From NCBI GenBank assembly GCA_963281255.1, contig OY725488.1, positions 2,455,986-2,519,985 of the forward strand: a stretch of 64,000 bases of DNA, in the 5' to 3' direction. Positions 10,733 to 21,996 of this stretch are shown in pieces. The first letter of the stretch is position 1. Each line of letters opens with the position of its first letter. The notes beneath the pieces are model-generated. The model saw only the letters and a program-made list of their open reading frames with translations, made no database searches and had not been told where the DNA came from. Made by a program: the position numbers and the translations under genes. Source of the DNA: Aphrocallistes beatrix (taxonomy: Eukaryota; Porifera; Hexactinellida; Sceptrulophora; Aphrocallistidae).

Positions 10733-11202
10733 TACAAGCGTGCTTCGCTTGCTTCCGCTGCGCGGCTGGCATACACTATGTGTCCGCCGGATGCGGCCAT
10801 TGGCAGATGGGGTCACATTGATTAATCACAAGGGATATAGCACCTCTAAATAGGTCTGTGTTACTGCAATAATCGATGTCGCAAGAAAATTACAAAATTT
10901 GTCAATTTGTAAAATTTTAATGCAAAACGATAACGTCATAACAGAGTGATGAGTAATCATTTTTGATGATAGTTGCAACACAAGTGAAATATATTAATAT
11001 ACACATTTTATAGTCGAAAAACTGAAATTTCTAATTATAAAAAAGGTGGCAATTACGTCATAATTCCATGATGAGTCGACAATTTCGTCTGAGCTCAGAA
11101 CTTAGTGGAGCCATAAGGAAAATACCCCACATGCCAAAAATCAGCATTCTGTCCATGGCAGTTTCTTTAATCAATTCATTTTAGATATAAATATATATAA
11201 AT
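10733..11202 (-). repeat. Rep-A copy 5
   Basis: Inverse orientation, directly following copy 4: CAAGCGTGCTTCGCTTGC to CAATTCATTTTAGATATAA. It contains ATGATGAGTCGACAATTTCG and two CRE-like sites with base changes. Confidence 0.7.
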
Positions 11203-11243
11203 ATATCCTTACTACTAAAACTCCATTAATGTATATACTAGTA

Positions 11244-11283
<40 letters not shown>

Positions 11284-11808
11284 GTAACGAATTGATTGAA
11301 GAAACTGCAAGCCGAAGAAAGCAAATTTTTAGCATATGGGAGTCGTTTGGCAATGGCTCCAGTAAGCTCTGAGCTCAGCCGAAAATGTCGACTCATCATG
11401 GAATTATGACGTCAATTGTCACCTTTTTTATAATTAGAAATTTCAGATTTCGACTATAACTCAGCCATTTAAGGTGATAGAAGGCTGAAATTTTAATATA
11501 ATATGCATATTAATATAGCTCACATCCGATCTAACGATTATCAAAAAAAGATGACTCATCACTCTCTTATGACGTCATCATCACGCTTAAAAAAAATTTA
11601 AAATTAACAAATTTTGTGATTTCTAGAGTGATATCGATTATAAATTAGATAGACATATTTAGAGATGTTATCTCCATTATAATTGACCAATGTTACCCCA
11701 GGCGACCGAAAGGAGCCTCCGGCAGACACAAAGTGTCCGCCAGCCGCGCAACGCAATCAAGCGAACGCGGTTGTACACATTAATCCAGTGTTAATAGAAA
11801 GGATGTGT
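11203..11808 (+). repeat. Rep-A copy 6 (both terminal repeats)
   Basis: It starts ATATCCTTACTACTAAAACT, then a (TA)n run, CTGTAACGAATTGATTGAAG and both bZIP modules, and ends ACATTAATCCAGTGTTAATAG then AAAGGAT. Together with copies 9 and 14 it defines the terminal inverted repeats of the family. Confidence 0.8.
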
Positions 11809-12112
11809 ATATATATATATATATCTGTAACGAATTGATTGAAGAAACTGCCGGGCGCAGAAAGCTGATTTTTGGCATGTGGGAGTCTTTTGGCTATGGC
11901 TCCAGTAAGTTCTGAGTTAAGAGCAAAATGTCAACTCATCATGGAATTATGACGTCATTGTCACATTTTTAAAAGTTAAGCAACACAGTTATTCGGGCAT
12001 AACTCAGCCACTATAGGAGATAGAAGGCAGAGATTTTGATAGAATCTGTATACTAACATATCTCACATATGGTGCAACTGTCATCAAAAATGATGACTCA
12101 TCACTCTGTTAT
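11809..12112 (+). repeat. Rep-A copy 7 (5' half), cut by a retrotransposon
   Basis: It runs from the TA microsatellite and CTGTAACGAATTGATTGAAG to ATGACTCATCACTCTGTTAT, then switches to the (AAT)n tail of the retrotransposon. The terminal part reappears at 14746-14780. About 220 bp of the repeat between the two is missing. Confidence 0.75.
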
Positions 12113-14745
12113 AATAATAATAATAATAATATTAAATTTATAAAGCGAATTCCATCCGGAGATGTTAAAATGCGCTGTACAGGAGTGCAATCTGGTGTGT
12201 TCATGTGTGTAGGTATTGTAGTTATGTATTGAACCCGTTGATGAAGAGGAGTGTTTTCAGCAGTCTTTTGAAGATAGCAAGTGATGACGAGTTCCGGATG
12301 TTAGCAGGGAGTCGATTCCATTCAGATTGGAGCTGCAAGGAAGAATGATCTATCACCTAGGGTATTTGATGACTTAATAGAGGGGTGTTCAAGAGATGTT
12401 GCTGATGCGGATCTGAGTACACGAGACTGATGTTGCACTTTTACGAGATCTTGGATGTATGATGGAGCAAGACCATGGATGGCTTTAAAGGTAATCAAGA
12501 GGATTTTGAAGATGCATCGATATTTGATAGGCAGCCAGTGAAGATGGTAGAGAAGAGGAGAGGATGGAGAGTACCGAGTTGAAAGATAGATGAGTCTAGC
12601 CGCACTATTCTGGACACGTTGGAGACGAGAAAGAAGCTTGGAAGGATGACCATAGAGAAGACTATTGCAGTAGTCTAGGCGAGATACAACCAGTGCGTTG
12701 TCGAGGGTCTCACAGACACTTTGGGATAAGTATTTCCTAATCCGACGAAGGTTGTATAGGAAATAGTAGCAGGAGGAAGCAAGTCTGGTGACATGTTCAG
12801 ACATAGAAAGTTGATTATTTAACCAGACGCCAAGATCCCTCACCACATAAGATGGCGCAATGTCCGAGTCTCCAATGGAGATACCATCTATATTGATCTT
12901 AGAGAGCTGGTGTCGCGTTTCAATGATCTGAAATTCTGTTTTTGAGTTGTTGATCAGAAGTTTGTTGGCAAGGAACCAGTTGCGGATGTCCGAGACGCAT
13001 GCCTCGATGGCTGTAAGGGCAGATCTTTCAGATGCTCGAGATTCAGGTTTGAAAGAGAGATAGAGTTGCGTATCATCAGGGTGGAGTTTGAGGAGTTCGA
13101 AGAGAGGGCTAGTGTAAAGGGTGAAAAGAAGAGGGCCAAGACAAGACCCTTGGGGTACACCATATTTCACTTGTTGGTCAGAAGAAGAAACTCCATTAAC
13201 AGAGACGTACTGCTTTCGATCAGACAGATAGGATGCGAACCAGGAAAGTGCTGTTCCAGAGATGCCGAAAAGTGCTTCAAGGCGATTGAGAAGTGTTGTA
13301 TGGTCAACAGTGTCAAACGCAGAACTGAGATCAAGAAAGACCAGTAGAGCTACATGCTGACGGTTCATGTTTAGGAGTAGATCGTTTTTCACCTTTAAGA
13401 GCGCAGTCTCCGAGCTGTGGTGCTGACGGTAGGCTGACTGCGTGATGGGAAGTAGATCGTGAGTGTTGAGATGGTCAACCAGCTGGGTGACAGAGGCTTT
13501 TTCAACCAGTTTCGAGACAAAGGAGAGATTGGAAAGAGTGCGGTGGTTGGCGAGAGTTGGTTCAAGATTTTGTTTTTTCAACTTAGGTCGAATGATCGCG
13601 CATTTCCATGAGTAAATTGACCGGTTTCAAGAGAGGTGTTGATGAGTTTCTTTAAGACGGGTGCAAGGGTGTGAATGGAGGATTTCAGCAGCGTAGTAGG
13701 GATGGGATCGGCTTCACACGTCTTACATGTAGCCGATTTCACCATACTGATGATGTCTTGATCAGATAGCTTGCGAAACTCTGTAAAAGTAGAACAGGAA
13801 GCCTTCTTGTGATCTAGGTGGGAGGGTGTCTGTGAAGGATGTAGAGAATCAATTTTAGAGATGATATTGTCTACCTTCATTGTGAAGAAATCTGCGAACT
13901 CCTGAGCGGTAATAGCCCCGCTGGAAGGCGTTGATGTGCATTGTTTGAGTCCAAGCAGTTTCTGAGCCTTCTGGAAAAGGAGCCGTTTATCTTCACAGTT
14001 CTCACTAACCCACTTGGAGTAGAACTGACAACGCTCATGGTTCATCAAGGAGGTGGCAAGGTTTCTTTTTCTGTGGTAGTCGGCTAGAGCGTCAGGATCA
14101 CGCATGAGGCGCCACTTCCTTTCTGATTTTCTCTTCACTTGGTTGGACTGTTTGGTGGCTTAAACCAAGGGACTAGGCAGCGAGTAATGATGGTTTTCTT
14201 TTTTGGTGGAGCATGTTTCTCGTAGATAGCCTTTAACGTGGTGTTGTACGAGTCAAGCAGTGCGTAGGGATCATCAGAAGGATTGCAAAAAATGATGAAG
14301 CAAGATCGTCAAGAAAGGGTTGTAGATCAAAAGTCTTGGGGTGGATAGTGATTTCCTTGGCTTCATGATTGGGTTTTTGAAAAGTCAATGAACATGAGAT
14401 GGAGAAATGGTCGGAGAAGAGTTCGTCAGAGACAGGATTAGATGAGCGGGTGATGATGAGGTCTAATGTGTGTCCCTTTTCATGTGTAGGGTTTGCGAAC
14501 ATGTTGAACAAGAGAAAAGGTCTCCAGAAAGTCTCTGAACTGTGTTGAATCAGATTGAATGTCCATATGGATGTTGAAATCCCCGGTAATAATGAGTGGT
14601 TCGGAACAGATGACCACTGATTCGAGAAAGGAGGAGAATTCACTGATGAAAGTAGAGTTGGTAACAGGGTGATTCGCTGAAAAGGGAGGTCTGTAGATGA
14701 CGATGATACGGATCCGAGTATTGTTTCTACATAGAGTCCAATTAT
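12113..14745 (-). mobile_element. CR1/L2-like non-LTR retrotransposon, 5' truncated
   Basis: The sense strand is minus. The 3' end is an (ATT)n tract at 12113-12135, as in CR1/L2-type elements. It is 5' truncated inside the endonuclease near 14745. The protein remains are described separately (12322-14700). It sits inside Rep-A copy 7. Confidence 0.8.
12322..14700 (-). pseudogene. Endonuclease-reverse transcriptase ORF2 relic (CR1/L2-like)
   Basis: This ORF2 would nick the target with an APE-type endonuclease and copy the RNA there. In transcription order: APE endonuclease remains at 14700-14233 (VIYRPPFSANHP, TGDFNIHMD, HTLDLIITRSS, SDHFSISCSL) with at least one frame change; a linker at 14138-13578 (ADPIPTTLLK); then the reverse transcriptase at 13581-12322 with LVFLDLSSAFDTVDH (motif A), GVPQGSCLGPLLF (motif B) and a motif C reading HPDDTQLYLSF, where families have YADD. 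The two residues before DD and some preceding residues look deleted or replaced. The thumb-like tail NSAARLIY, HWLPIKYR is intact. Frames shift near 13580 and 14200. The copy is dead but fairly young, as the RT frame is open for 419 codons. Confidence 0.85.
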
Positions 14746-14780
14746 TAAATATACATTAATCGAGTTTTAATAGTAAGGAT
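14746..14780 (+). repeat. Rep-A copy 7 (terminal piece)
   Basis: ATACATTAATCGAGTTTTAA then TAGTAAGGATA is the right terminal repeat belonging to 11809-12112, beyond the retrotransposon. Confidence 0.65.
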
Positions 14781-14781
14781 A

Positions 14782-15239
14782 CACTAACCGGATAAAGGCA
14801 TTTGTACACTCTATTATTCTACTAAATTGGCTCTTTTCATGAAGGGAAAAGTATTTAAACTCTAAGAGCAATTAAAAGTCTGATTTAAGATTCGTAATCT
14901 TCACATTCGAATTAGTAATAGTTGAAGATTTCGAATAAATTGCTCAACTCAATGATTAAAATTATCAACTATGGCACAGTACACCATCATGTATAGTGAT
15001 AAAAAGGGTCATATGTGGCACAAAGTGGCAGTGATTAATAATTTGAAAACATTGGGAATTAATAATAAATTAGAAATTTCCTGCAATAACCAATTCGAAT
15101 GCGAAGATTTCGAAATATTTCGAATTCGAATTTAGTTAGCATTTACTGTTTCTGAGTTTTTATCTTCATGAATAGATTCATTTCAGTATTAAATGCACTT
15201 TAGATAATGAAGTGTGCAAATACTTTTGTCCGGGTAGTG
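14782..15239. mobile_element. Rep-B MITE (Tc1-type ends), 458 bp
   Basis: The ends are CACTAACCGGATAAAGGCAT and CAAATACTTTTGTCCGGGTAGTG, with TA on both sides (14780-14781 and 15240-15241). The interior is a long imperfect palindrome with a TGTGGCACAAAGTGGCA centre shared by the family. No ORF. Confidence 0.75.
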
Positions 15240-15257
15240 TATATATATATATATATA

Positions 15258-15748
15258 TACAAGCGCGATTCGCTAGATTGTGATGCGGGGTTGGCTGAAA
15301 CTTTGTGTCCGCTGGAGGCGCCTGGGGTCACATTGATTAATTATAAGAGAGATAACATCTCTATATACGTCTGTCCTACTGTTATAATCGATTTCGCACG
15401 AAAAATCACCAAATTTGTCAATTTTTTTAATTTTGATGCGTAATGATGACGTCATGATAAAATGTTGAGTCATCATTTTTTATGATAGTTGCTTCATATG
15501 TGAGATATGTTAGTATACAGATTCTATTAAAATTTCAGCCTTCTATATCCTATAATGGCTGAGTTATTCTCGAATAACTGTATTACTTAACTTTTAAAAA
15601 TGCGACAATGACGTCATTATTCCATGATGAGTCGACATTTTCGTCTGAGCTCAGAACTTAGTGGAGCCATAGCCAAAAGACTCCCACATGCCAAAAATCA
15701 GCTTTCTCTGCCTGGCAGTTTTTCAAATCAATTCGTTGCAGAGCTATA
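15258..15748 (-). repeat. Rep-A copy 8
   Basis: Inverse orientation, from ACAAGCGCGATTCGCTAG to CAATTCGTTGCAGAGC. Both TGACGTCA sites and ATGATGAGTCGACATT are present. It abuts copy 9 head to head. Confidence 0.75.
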
Positions 15749-16358
15749 TATCCTTACTATTAAAACTCGATTGTTATTTGTGTATATATATATATATATA
15801 TATATCTGTAACGAATTGATTGAAGAAACTGCCGGGCTCAGAAAGCTGATTATTGGCATGTGGGAGTCTTTTGGCTATGGCTCCAGTAAGTTCTGAGTTC
15901 AGAGCAAAATGTCGACTCATCATGGAATTATGACGTCATTGTCACATTTTTAAAAGTTAAGCAACACAGTTATTCGGGCATAACTCAGCCATTATAGGAG
16001 ATAGAAGGCTGAAATTTTAATAGAATCTGTGTACTAACATATCTCACATATGATGCAACTATTATCAAAAAATGATGACTCATCACTTTGTTATGACGTC
16101 ATCATTACGCATCAAAAATTTTACATTCACAAATTTGGTGATTTTTCGAGTGATATCGATTAGCACAGTAGGACAGACATATTTAGAAATGTTATCTCCC
16201 TTATAATTAACCAATGTGACTCCAGGCGACCGAAGGGAGCCTCCGGCGGACACAAAGTGTCGGCTTGCCGCTCAGCGCAAGCAAGCGCGAAGCGCGCTTG
16301 TACATATAAATACACAAACAAACAAACAAACATTAATCGAGTTTTAATAGTAAGGATA
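15749..16358 (+). repeat. Rep-A copy 9 (near complete)
   Basis: It starts with TCCTTACTATTAAAACTCGA, then (TA)n, CTGTAACGAATTGATTGAAG and both bZIP modules (GACTCATCATGG...TTATGACGTCA and GACTCATCACTT...TTATGACGTCA, each 25 bp). The GC-rich part and GCGCGCTTGTA follow, and it ends ATTAATCGAGTTTTAATAG then TAAGGATA. It is one of the best reference copies. Confidence 0.8.
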
Positions 16359-16379
16359 TATATATATATATAGTATATA

Positions 16380-16803
16380 CAGGGTGTTTCAGCGATTGTA
16401 TCACGAAAATAATTTGAAATTACTAGGTAAATATTTTACTAATCATCTTCCCCTTTTACGATGTTGTTTAGCACCTTTTGACATTTGTGTGACAGCAAAA
16501 TGGACAAGCTAAATGACAAACAAAAGAAGATCAAGATGGTGGAATTATACCATAAAAATCAGTCCCATTCAAGACTACCCCACACTTCTAAGGTTTACCC
16601 GCCCAAAATGACTTTATCGGAAATGAGTTATCCCATATTAATGATGTTTTAAAATAATTTACTTTTATTTCAACGGTTTGCTTCATTGTTTTTCATAAAT
16701 GTCAAAGGATTTCCTTTCAAAAGCAACCAAAATAACTAAATTATCTCAATCACAAATGAAATGAAAGCAATTTACTTTTGTGTGTAATCAATGAAACACC
16801 CTG
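16380..16803 (+). mobile_element. Deletion-derived Tc1/mariner-type element, 424 bp
   Basis: The ends CAGGGTGTTTCA... and ...TGAAACACCCTG are inverted repeats (about 12 bp) flanked by TA. It lies in the TA run at the end of Rep-A copy 9, and a Rep-A terminal remnant (AATTAATCGAGTTTTTTAG) follows it at 16815-16845. It keeps a short N-terminal coding remnant at 16500. Confidence 0.7.
16500..16652 (+). pseudogene. N-terminal remnant of a mariner/IS630-type transposase
   Basis: A 50-codon frame begins MDKLNDKQKKIKMVELYHKN, which resembles the first helix of the helix-turn-helix domain of mariner-like transposases (start Met, then a KxKMVELY segment). After about 20 residues the similarity ends and the frame runs out at a TAA. 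The rest of the transposase is deleted, which fits the element being only 424 bp. The assignment is by motif resemblance only. Confidence 0.4.
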
Positions 16804-17157
16804 TATAAACAAACAAAAATTAATCGAGTTTTTTAGTATGGATTATATATATATATATATCTTTCAAAATAATTGAATTGAATTACAAACACAAAAGTGA
16901 GGAATAATACTAGGATTGTTTGATATAAGAAATCTCATACCTAATGAAGCTTGGAACAGAGTTATGAGCCACCCTTTTGAGCAAGTATGGTGTTGCCGTA
17001 AACCAGGTATGATGCATAAAATCAGCATTCTTCAAGGAAGTTGGGTATCATGTTCTTGGACTGTTTAACGTTGAAAATGAATGCCTGAAGTTGAAAAATG
17101 TGACAATGAAATCAATCATTCTTCTGGAAATGGAAATAGTCTAAGACTATAAATTGA

Positions 17158-17302
17158 TCAAGCCAGCGTCAAAATACTTCGATGTGTCAAAAATCAGGTT
17201 CACAAATTCATAGCAGCGGCAGGAATGCGACAACAACCAGATCTCAATACTGTTTTTCAGGCGTTCACTGAGTTCGGATTTGATGACATAAACACTCAAT
17301 AA
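17158..17302 (+). other. Short unrecognised coding-like stretch
   Basis: About 47 codons are open to TAA at 17302, including KNQVHKFIAAAGM and FQAFTEFGFDDINTQ. The sequence looks protein-like but I cannot assign it. It may be the tail of a lost transposon protein. The rest of 16850-17810 shows nothing I can name. Confidence 0.2.
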
Positions 17303-17814
17303 TGAGATGCATATTTTTAGTAACTAGAATATTATTTTACAAACAAATTTCCAAATGAGGAATTAACCGTTTAATATCCAGAAAATTTTAAAAAAATGTA
17401 TGTGATATGAGGGTTGCATTTATTAACCCGCCCCTATCAATAATTAAACATATACATATATAATTGCAGGTTTGATTGCTATAAGCAGTGTGATAAACAG
17501 TAAAATATATCATCTAATATATTAGAAAATCAAAAACCCTAAAATGGGTAGGTTTCTAATCTTTTGGTTAGCATAATCATTTTGAAATCTAAATGCAAGG
17601 CCTGAGGAAGCGGTTTGGGAGATACAACATCTAGCACTTTTTGGTAGAATTTGTATTACATGTATTGCAAAACCAATATTTTATCTTACCACTTTTCAAA
17701 AGTTATTTTCACTAAATAAGCCCTTAGTTTGCTTCTGCCGAATCCGAATTGAGAGCAAAATCTAACTTCCTTTCAGAGGAAAATGACAAAAATTATTTTG
17801 CGGTCGACAAATAT

Positions 17815-18015
17815 AAGTGAACAAGTCTACTCGTACAAACGACAAAAATGAAATGTACGATCTTTGTAGCATTTTGGATGTGATATAATATGTAAGAACA
17901 CAGCGACAGCTGGATTTTCTGTTGATCTGGTATGACTTAGTACTAGTTGACTTGGTACGAGTTGACTTTTGTGAGTGTATGTGGTACGAGTTGGCATATG
18001 ATACGAGCTGACTGG
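17815..18015. repeat. MITE fragment with iterated GGTACGAGTTG motif
   Basis: The motif TGGTACGAGTTG and variants (ATACGAGCTG, AGTACTAGTTG, TCTACTCGTACAA in inverse) recur at least five times. A related, better-preserved copy lies at 50319-50540. Both contain a shared core (TAGCATTTTGGATG...AAGAACACAGCGA). Ends are not clean here. Confidence 0.45.
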
Positions 18016-18171
18016 AATTCCAAATATAAGTGTCGCCAAAAGATTTAATAGATAAACTAATCCTGGGTGAGATAACTTTAAAGCAAATGAGTTATGTTTA
18101 AACTCAGTATATTTTAGAACAATGTTTACCTTTAATATGAACAAGCGCTATATATATATATATTTATATAT

Positions 18172-18464
18172 ATATATGACACATATGATACAACTATCAT
18201 CAAAAAATGATGACTCATCACTCTGTTATGACGTCATCATTAAGCATCAAAAATTAAAAAATTTGAATACGATTTTTAGAGTGATATCGATTATATATCA
18301 GTAAGACATATGTATTTAGAGATGTTATCTATCTTAAAGTTAATCAATGTGAGCCTAGGCCCCTCTGATGGACACTTTGTGTCCGCCAGCCGCGCAACAC
18401 AAGCAAGCGAAGAGCTTGTATATATATAAATGTACATTAATCGAGTTTTAATAGCAAGGATATG
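18172..18464 (+). repeat. Rep-A copy 10 (3' half)
   Basis: From the TA microsatellite and CACATATGATACAACTATCA through ATGACTCATCAC and TTATGACGTCATCATTAAGC to GAGCTTGTATATATAT and ATTAATCGAGTTTTAATAGC. Confidence 0.75.
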
Positions 18465-18684
18465 GAACTCATTGTAAATATTTTCTAGCTAAAAGCAAAA
18501 ATTGTAAATTAAAAATCCGAATAATTATGCTAAAAAATTGGATGCTTATTTGTAAATTTACAATAACTACCTGGCCATTAAAAAGTGTGTTTATCTCACA
18601 TCCCTTTGTTACGGGGAATAATTGTGGTGAACAGGGTAAATACTATTATATAAGATCAGTGATTCAAAATATAGTTTTGAAAAC

Positions 18685-20083
18685 ACATTAAGGACACCGC
18701 CCTCGAAAAAGAAAACGGAAAATAAATTATTGCTAATTCAATTGTATTACTGAGTGTACTACCATCTAATCGTACTAGTTGGATGGTACTTATTTAAATT
18801 TTTATGAGTTAGCAACCTAAAATTGAGCGTTACTAAAATTGAAAATTATTGGAGGTTTTATGACGCTTTTATCAATTAGTTTTTTACTTATTTGATATTT
18901 TGATAGTGATATGGACCTCAACTTTGTTTAGGCCCCTTTGGAGATTATATAAAACAAAGATTTAGAAGAAAGGCCAATAGAATCCAATCAAAATAGCTCT
19001 AAAAGGATTTCAATTCGACGTATAATCTTCGGGAAAAAGCTAGTTTGAAATCAGATATATAGCGATAAGTGTATCAGGAAAAAAAAGATCAGATCCAACT
19101 ATTTGTTCGTGAGTTATCGCTTATTATAGGTAATGTTCGGGCATATTACCACTCTATGGTCCCGAAAGAGGAAACTGTCATATCTTTAAAACTATTGAAG
19201 ATACAGTCGACTCCGCTTAATAGGGTCACATCGGTCAGAGGACAGTTTTGCCCGATTAAGCGGAGAACCCTATTAACCGAAAATATTTTGTACTAGCTTC
19301 TACTATGTGTAAGAGCTATTCCGGTCCTACCAAAAGTGACCCGATTAAACGGTTGACCCAATTAAACAGTGGCCCTATTAAGCGGAGTCGACTGTATATA
19401 ATCTATTATAATTTGAATGAAAGGATATATAGGATAATATATAGGTTCCTCAACCATCTCTTTGTCAAAAACTAAATATTTCTCGACTTATCATAGACTG
19501 TATTGTATTACAAATTATATGGAGAACTTTAAATATGTTAGAAAATGGCGAACCAAATCATAAAATATGTGTCCAAATGTGGCTATCATGCTAACCAATA
19601 ATACAATTGTCATTAATAATCTGTACAGAATTGGAGCAATTTTCATAATTATTTTGGAAGTTCTGGCTTTTGAACTCCCAGATTCGGGCAAATAACCCAT
19701 AAGGGTCCAAAAAGAGATATCTCTCTGTCTCTGTAAATATAAGCCCAAATTCTTAGTTCCTAACTCCCAATATTATTTTTATAACGGTACATATATGATT
19801 CTTCGATTTTCGATATCTTATAATTTAGTGATATTATTGCAGATTAACCAAATAAAATTTTATCAGACCCATGTACAATTTACAATTTTTGTCATTTCAA
19901 CTTTATTTTGGTCCTATGAGGTGGCAAATATGATAGACTATCTATGATTCGATTTTGGAAGCATTGTTTTCCTTAACAATTTCCAAAATTTATTTTTAGT
20001 ACCCGGGGGTCTACTATTAGGATGTGCAAACGATAAAATGAAAAAAAAAGACTGTGAGGCATTATTAGAGTAGGCTATGCTCA
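18685..20083. repeat. Rep-D copy 1 (long non-coding repeat)
   Basis: Shares long collinear similarity with 23085-25400 and 33005-34800: ATTAAGGACACCGCCCTCG at the left, then blocks such as GGTCCCGAAAGAGG, TAGGTTCCTCAACCATC, GGGTCCAAAAAGAGATATCT and CTACTATTAGGATGTGCAA. No ORF. At its right end ACTGTGAGGCATTATTAGAG then TAGGCTATG (20052-20083) is a P-like terminus, whose inverse stands at 32891-32920 left of copy 3. Rep-D may therefore belong to large P-like elements. It is interrupted by a MITE at 19204. Confidence 0.6.
19204..19394. mobile_element. Rep-C MITE (pogo-like), 191 bp
   Basis: Perfect 22-bp inverted repeats (CAGTCGACTCCGCTTAATAG then GG, and its inverse) are flanked by TA at 19202-19203 and 19395-19396. 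Inside, CCCGATTAAGCGGAG, CCCTATTAACCG, CCCGATTAAACGG and CCCAATTAAACAG iterate the terminal motif in both orientations. Confidence 0.85.
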
Positions 20084-20089
20084 AACAAA

Positions 20090-20725
20090 TTTAGTCATTA
20101 TGGTCTTTAGAGATTGTAACTCGAATACCTCAATGATGTTAAAAGATACATTCAATGATGTTAAAAGAGTCTATGACTTAGAACTTTGTTTTGTAGGGTG
20201 ATTTTTGAAAAAGAAACACAGCCAAAAATCGCGAGTCAGGAGGGCCCAATGCCTTTAAAATTTACTTTCCAGGATCTTCAAATTCTAGGAAAAAGTGAGG
20301 TAAAAAGCTCACACATTTCTTCGAACACTCTAAATTTGTAGAAACATAGGATGTTCAGATAAGTGCATTTTGAGAACCAGTTGGGTCAGATCTTTCGATG
20401 ATGAAAATAGTGCTATTTTGGGTTATTTTGCAAAATGTACTTAATTTGAATGGTGAATAAATAACTTTTTCTCATTTCAGATAATAAATTCAGGGGATTG
20501 GTGGGATATTTCCAAGGTAAATTAAAGGTATCTGCTGCTAAATAGTCGAGGAACATCGATTATGAAGACATTTTTTACAGAAGCATTGGGCCCTAATTCG
20601 AGATTTTGGATGTGAGTCAGAATACATTTTCTTCAAAAATTTCACTCTACAAAACACAGTTCTAAGTCTTCAAATTACGATCTATAAAGAGCATAATAAC
20701 TAAGATTATTTTTTCAATTTTATAC
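20090..20725. repeat. Fold-back element
   Basis: The left arm (TTAGTCATTATGGTCTTTAG, TTAGAACTTTGTTTTGTAG) is the imperfect inverse of the right arm (about 20630-20720: CTACAAAACACAGTTCTAAG, CTATAAAGAGCATAATAACT). No coding. Boundaries are approximate. Confidence 0.5.
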
Positions 20726-21996
20726 CTAATCAAGCTTGTAGCTTATTTGTACTTATTTGTCACCCTGTAGGAGTGTACTGACTCCACTATATCCAATTTT
20801 AAGTTTCCAAAATAAAAAAATTTGAAACTAAAGTTAAATAAAGGTATAGAGGTTAAAATTGAAACATTATTTGAAAAGCCCACTTTCACAGGTTATTATG
20901 GTCAAATTTGTAGTTTTTGCAGAAAAAAGCCTGCCAAGAACCATTTGGGATTTTTCTTCGTCTGGAAATGGCAAATTGGCTAAAAAATAATTCTAATTTT
21001 GACAATATTTAGAACCACAGGTATATAATCTCAAAAGAGAGGCAGAATTGTCTGCTCAACAAAATGACTGGCTTTGATGTTGAAATAAATGCTATTTAAA
21101 GTAGGTCAGATGTTTTACTAAATTCAAAAGAGTAGAGTTTTGGGAACTTTTGATCTGACACGACCTAACTACCTGCTTCCCATAGATTACTCCTCTCCAA
21201 AGATAATTACTAGCACCTTCATCGCATTGTACCACTTGCTACTTGCCACTTTTCATGACCATTATATATAATGAATACAAGTGAATCAATGTGGAGCAAG
21301 CGACATAAATAGCTTTTAGATATAATTGAACAAATTCAAAATTTTCAGGTACGAAACCGAGCATCTACTTAAATCCTCGTTGACTATTCAGCGAAATTTC
21401 AGTTTTAGGAATGATAACATACACTGCAATCGCTCCAAATCTTATTGGGGGAGGGTCCTTACACTGAATTAATATGGAAATAGTCTCAAGTAAAAGTGTT
21501 GGCACTTGTCAGATAAGAATGTGGTTTATCTTGAAAAGAATTTAGTACTTTGTACTTTGATATTAACTATTAGCATACTGAGAAACGAAAATGTAGTCTT
21601 AAACGTTAATGTGTCCCAAAGGGTATAAACAAAAAAAAAGTGCCAATTCTTAGAAAATATTATATGTTGAAACAAGATGCATGAAACATAACATAATAGA
21701 ATGCAAGTGAAAATATTAAAAAGCTGTTAGTCATCATATGATTGTGGAATAGGCACTTTTTAGAGCGAAAATACTGCTATTCTTGCTAATTTTAATGATC
21801 ATTATCTGCATCTTTAATGCTTGATTTTTTTAATAGCACGACAATAGGAAGGCTTTAATCACAAAAATTGTATTCTCTGACTTATCGAAGATTTTGGACA
21901 TCCCACTACTTCTCTATAGATTGTGACAAAATCCTTTATAGTAACTCAGTGACTATTGAAATTTAACACGTGAACAGTATTATGCACAATCTTTCA
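20726..21996. other. Gene-free intronic stretch
   Basis: No ORF of interest. A Rep-B-like centre (CTTGCCACTTTTCATGACC) occurs near 21238, but no termini are found. Confidence 0.4.

Noticed and set aside
10290-10853. Several overlapping plus-strand frames
   Set aside because: They lie in Rep-A copies; similar frames recur at 15207 and 15624 because the repeat recurs, not because of coding.
13066-13347. 93-codon plus-strand frame
   Set aside because: Antisense shadow of the reverse transcriptase on the minus strand.
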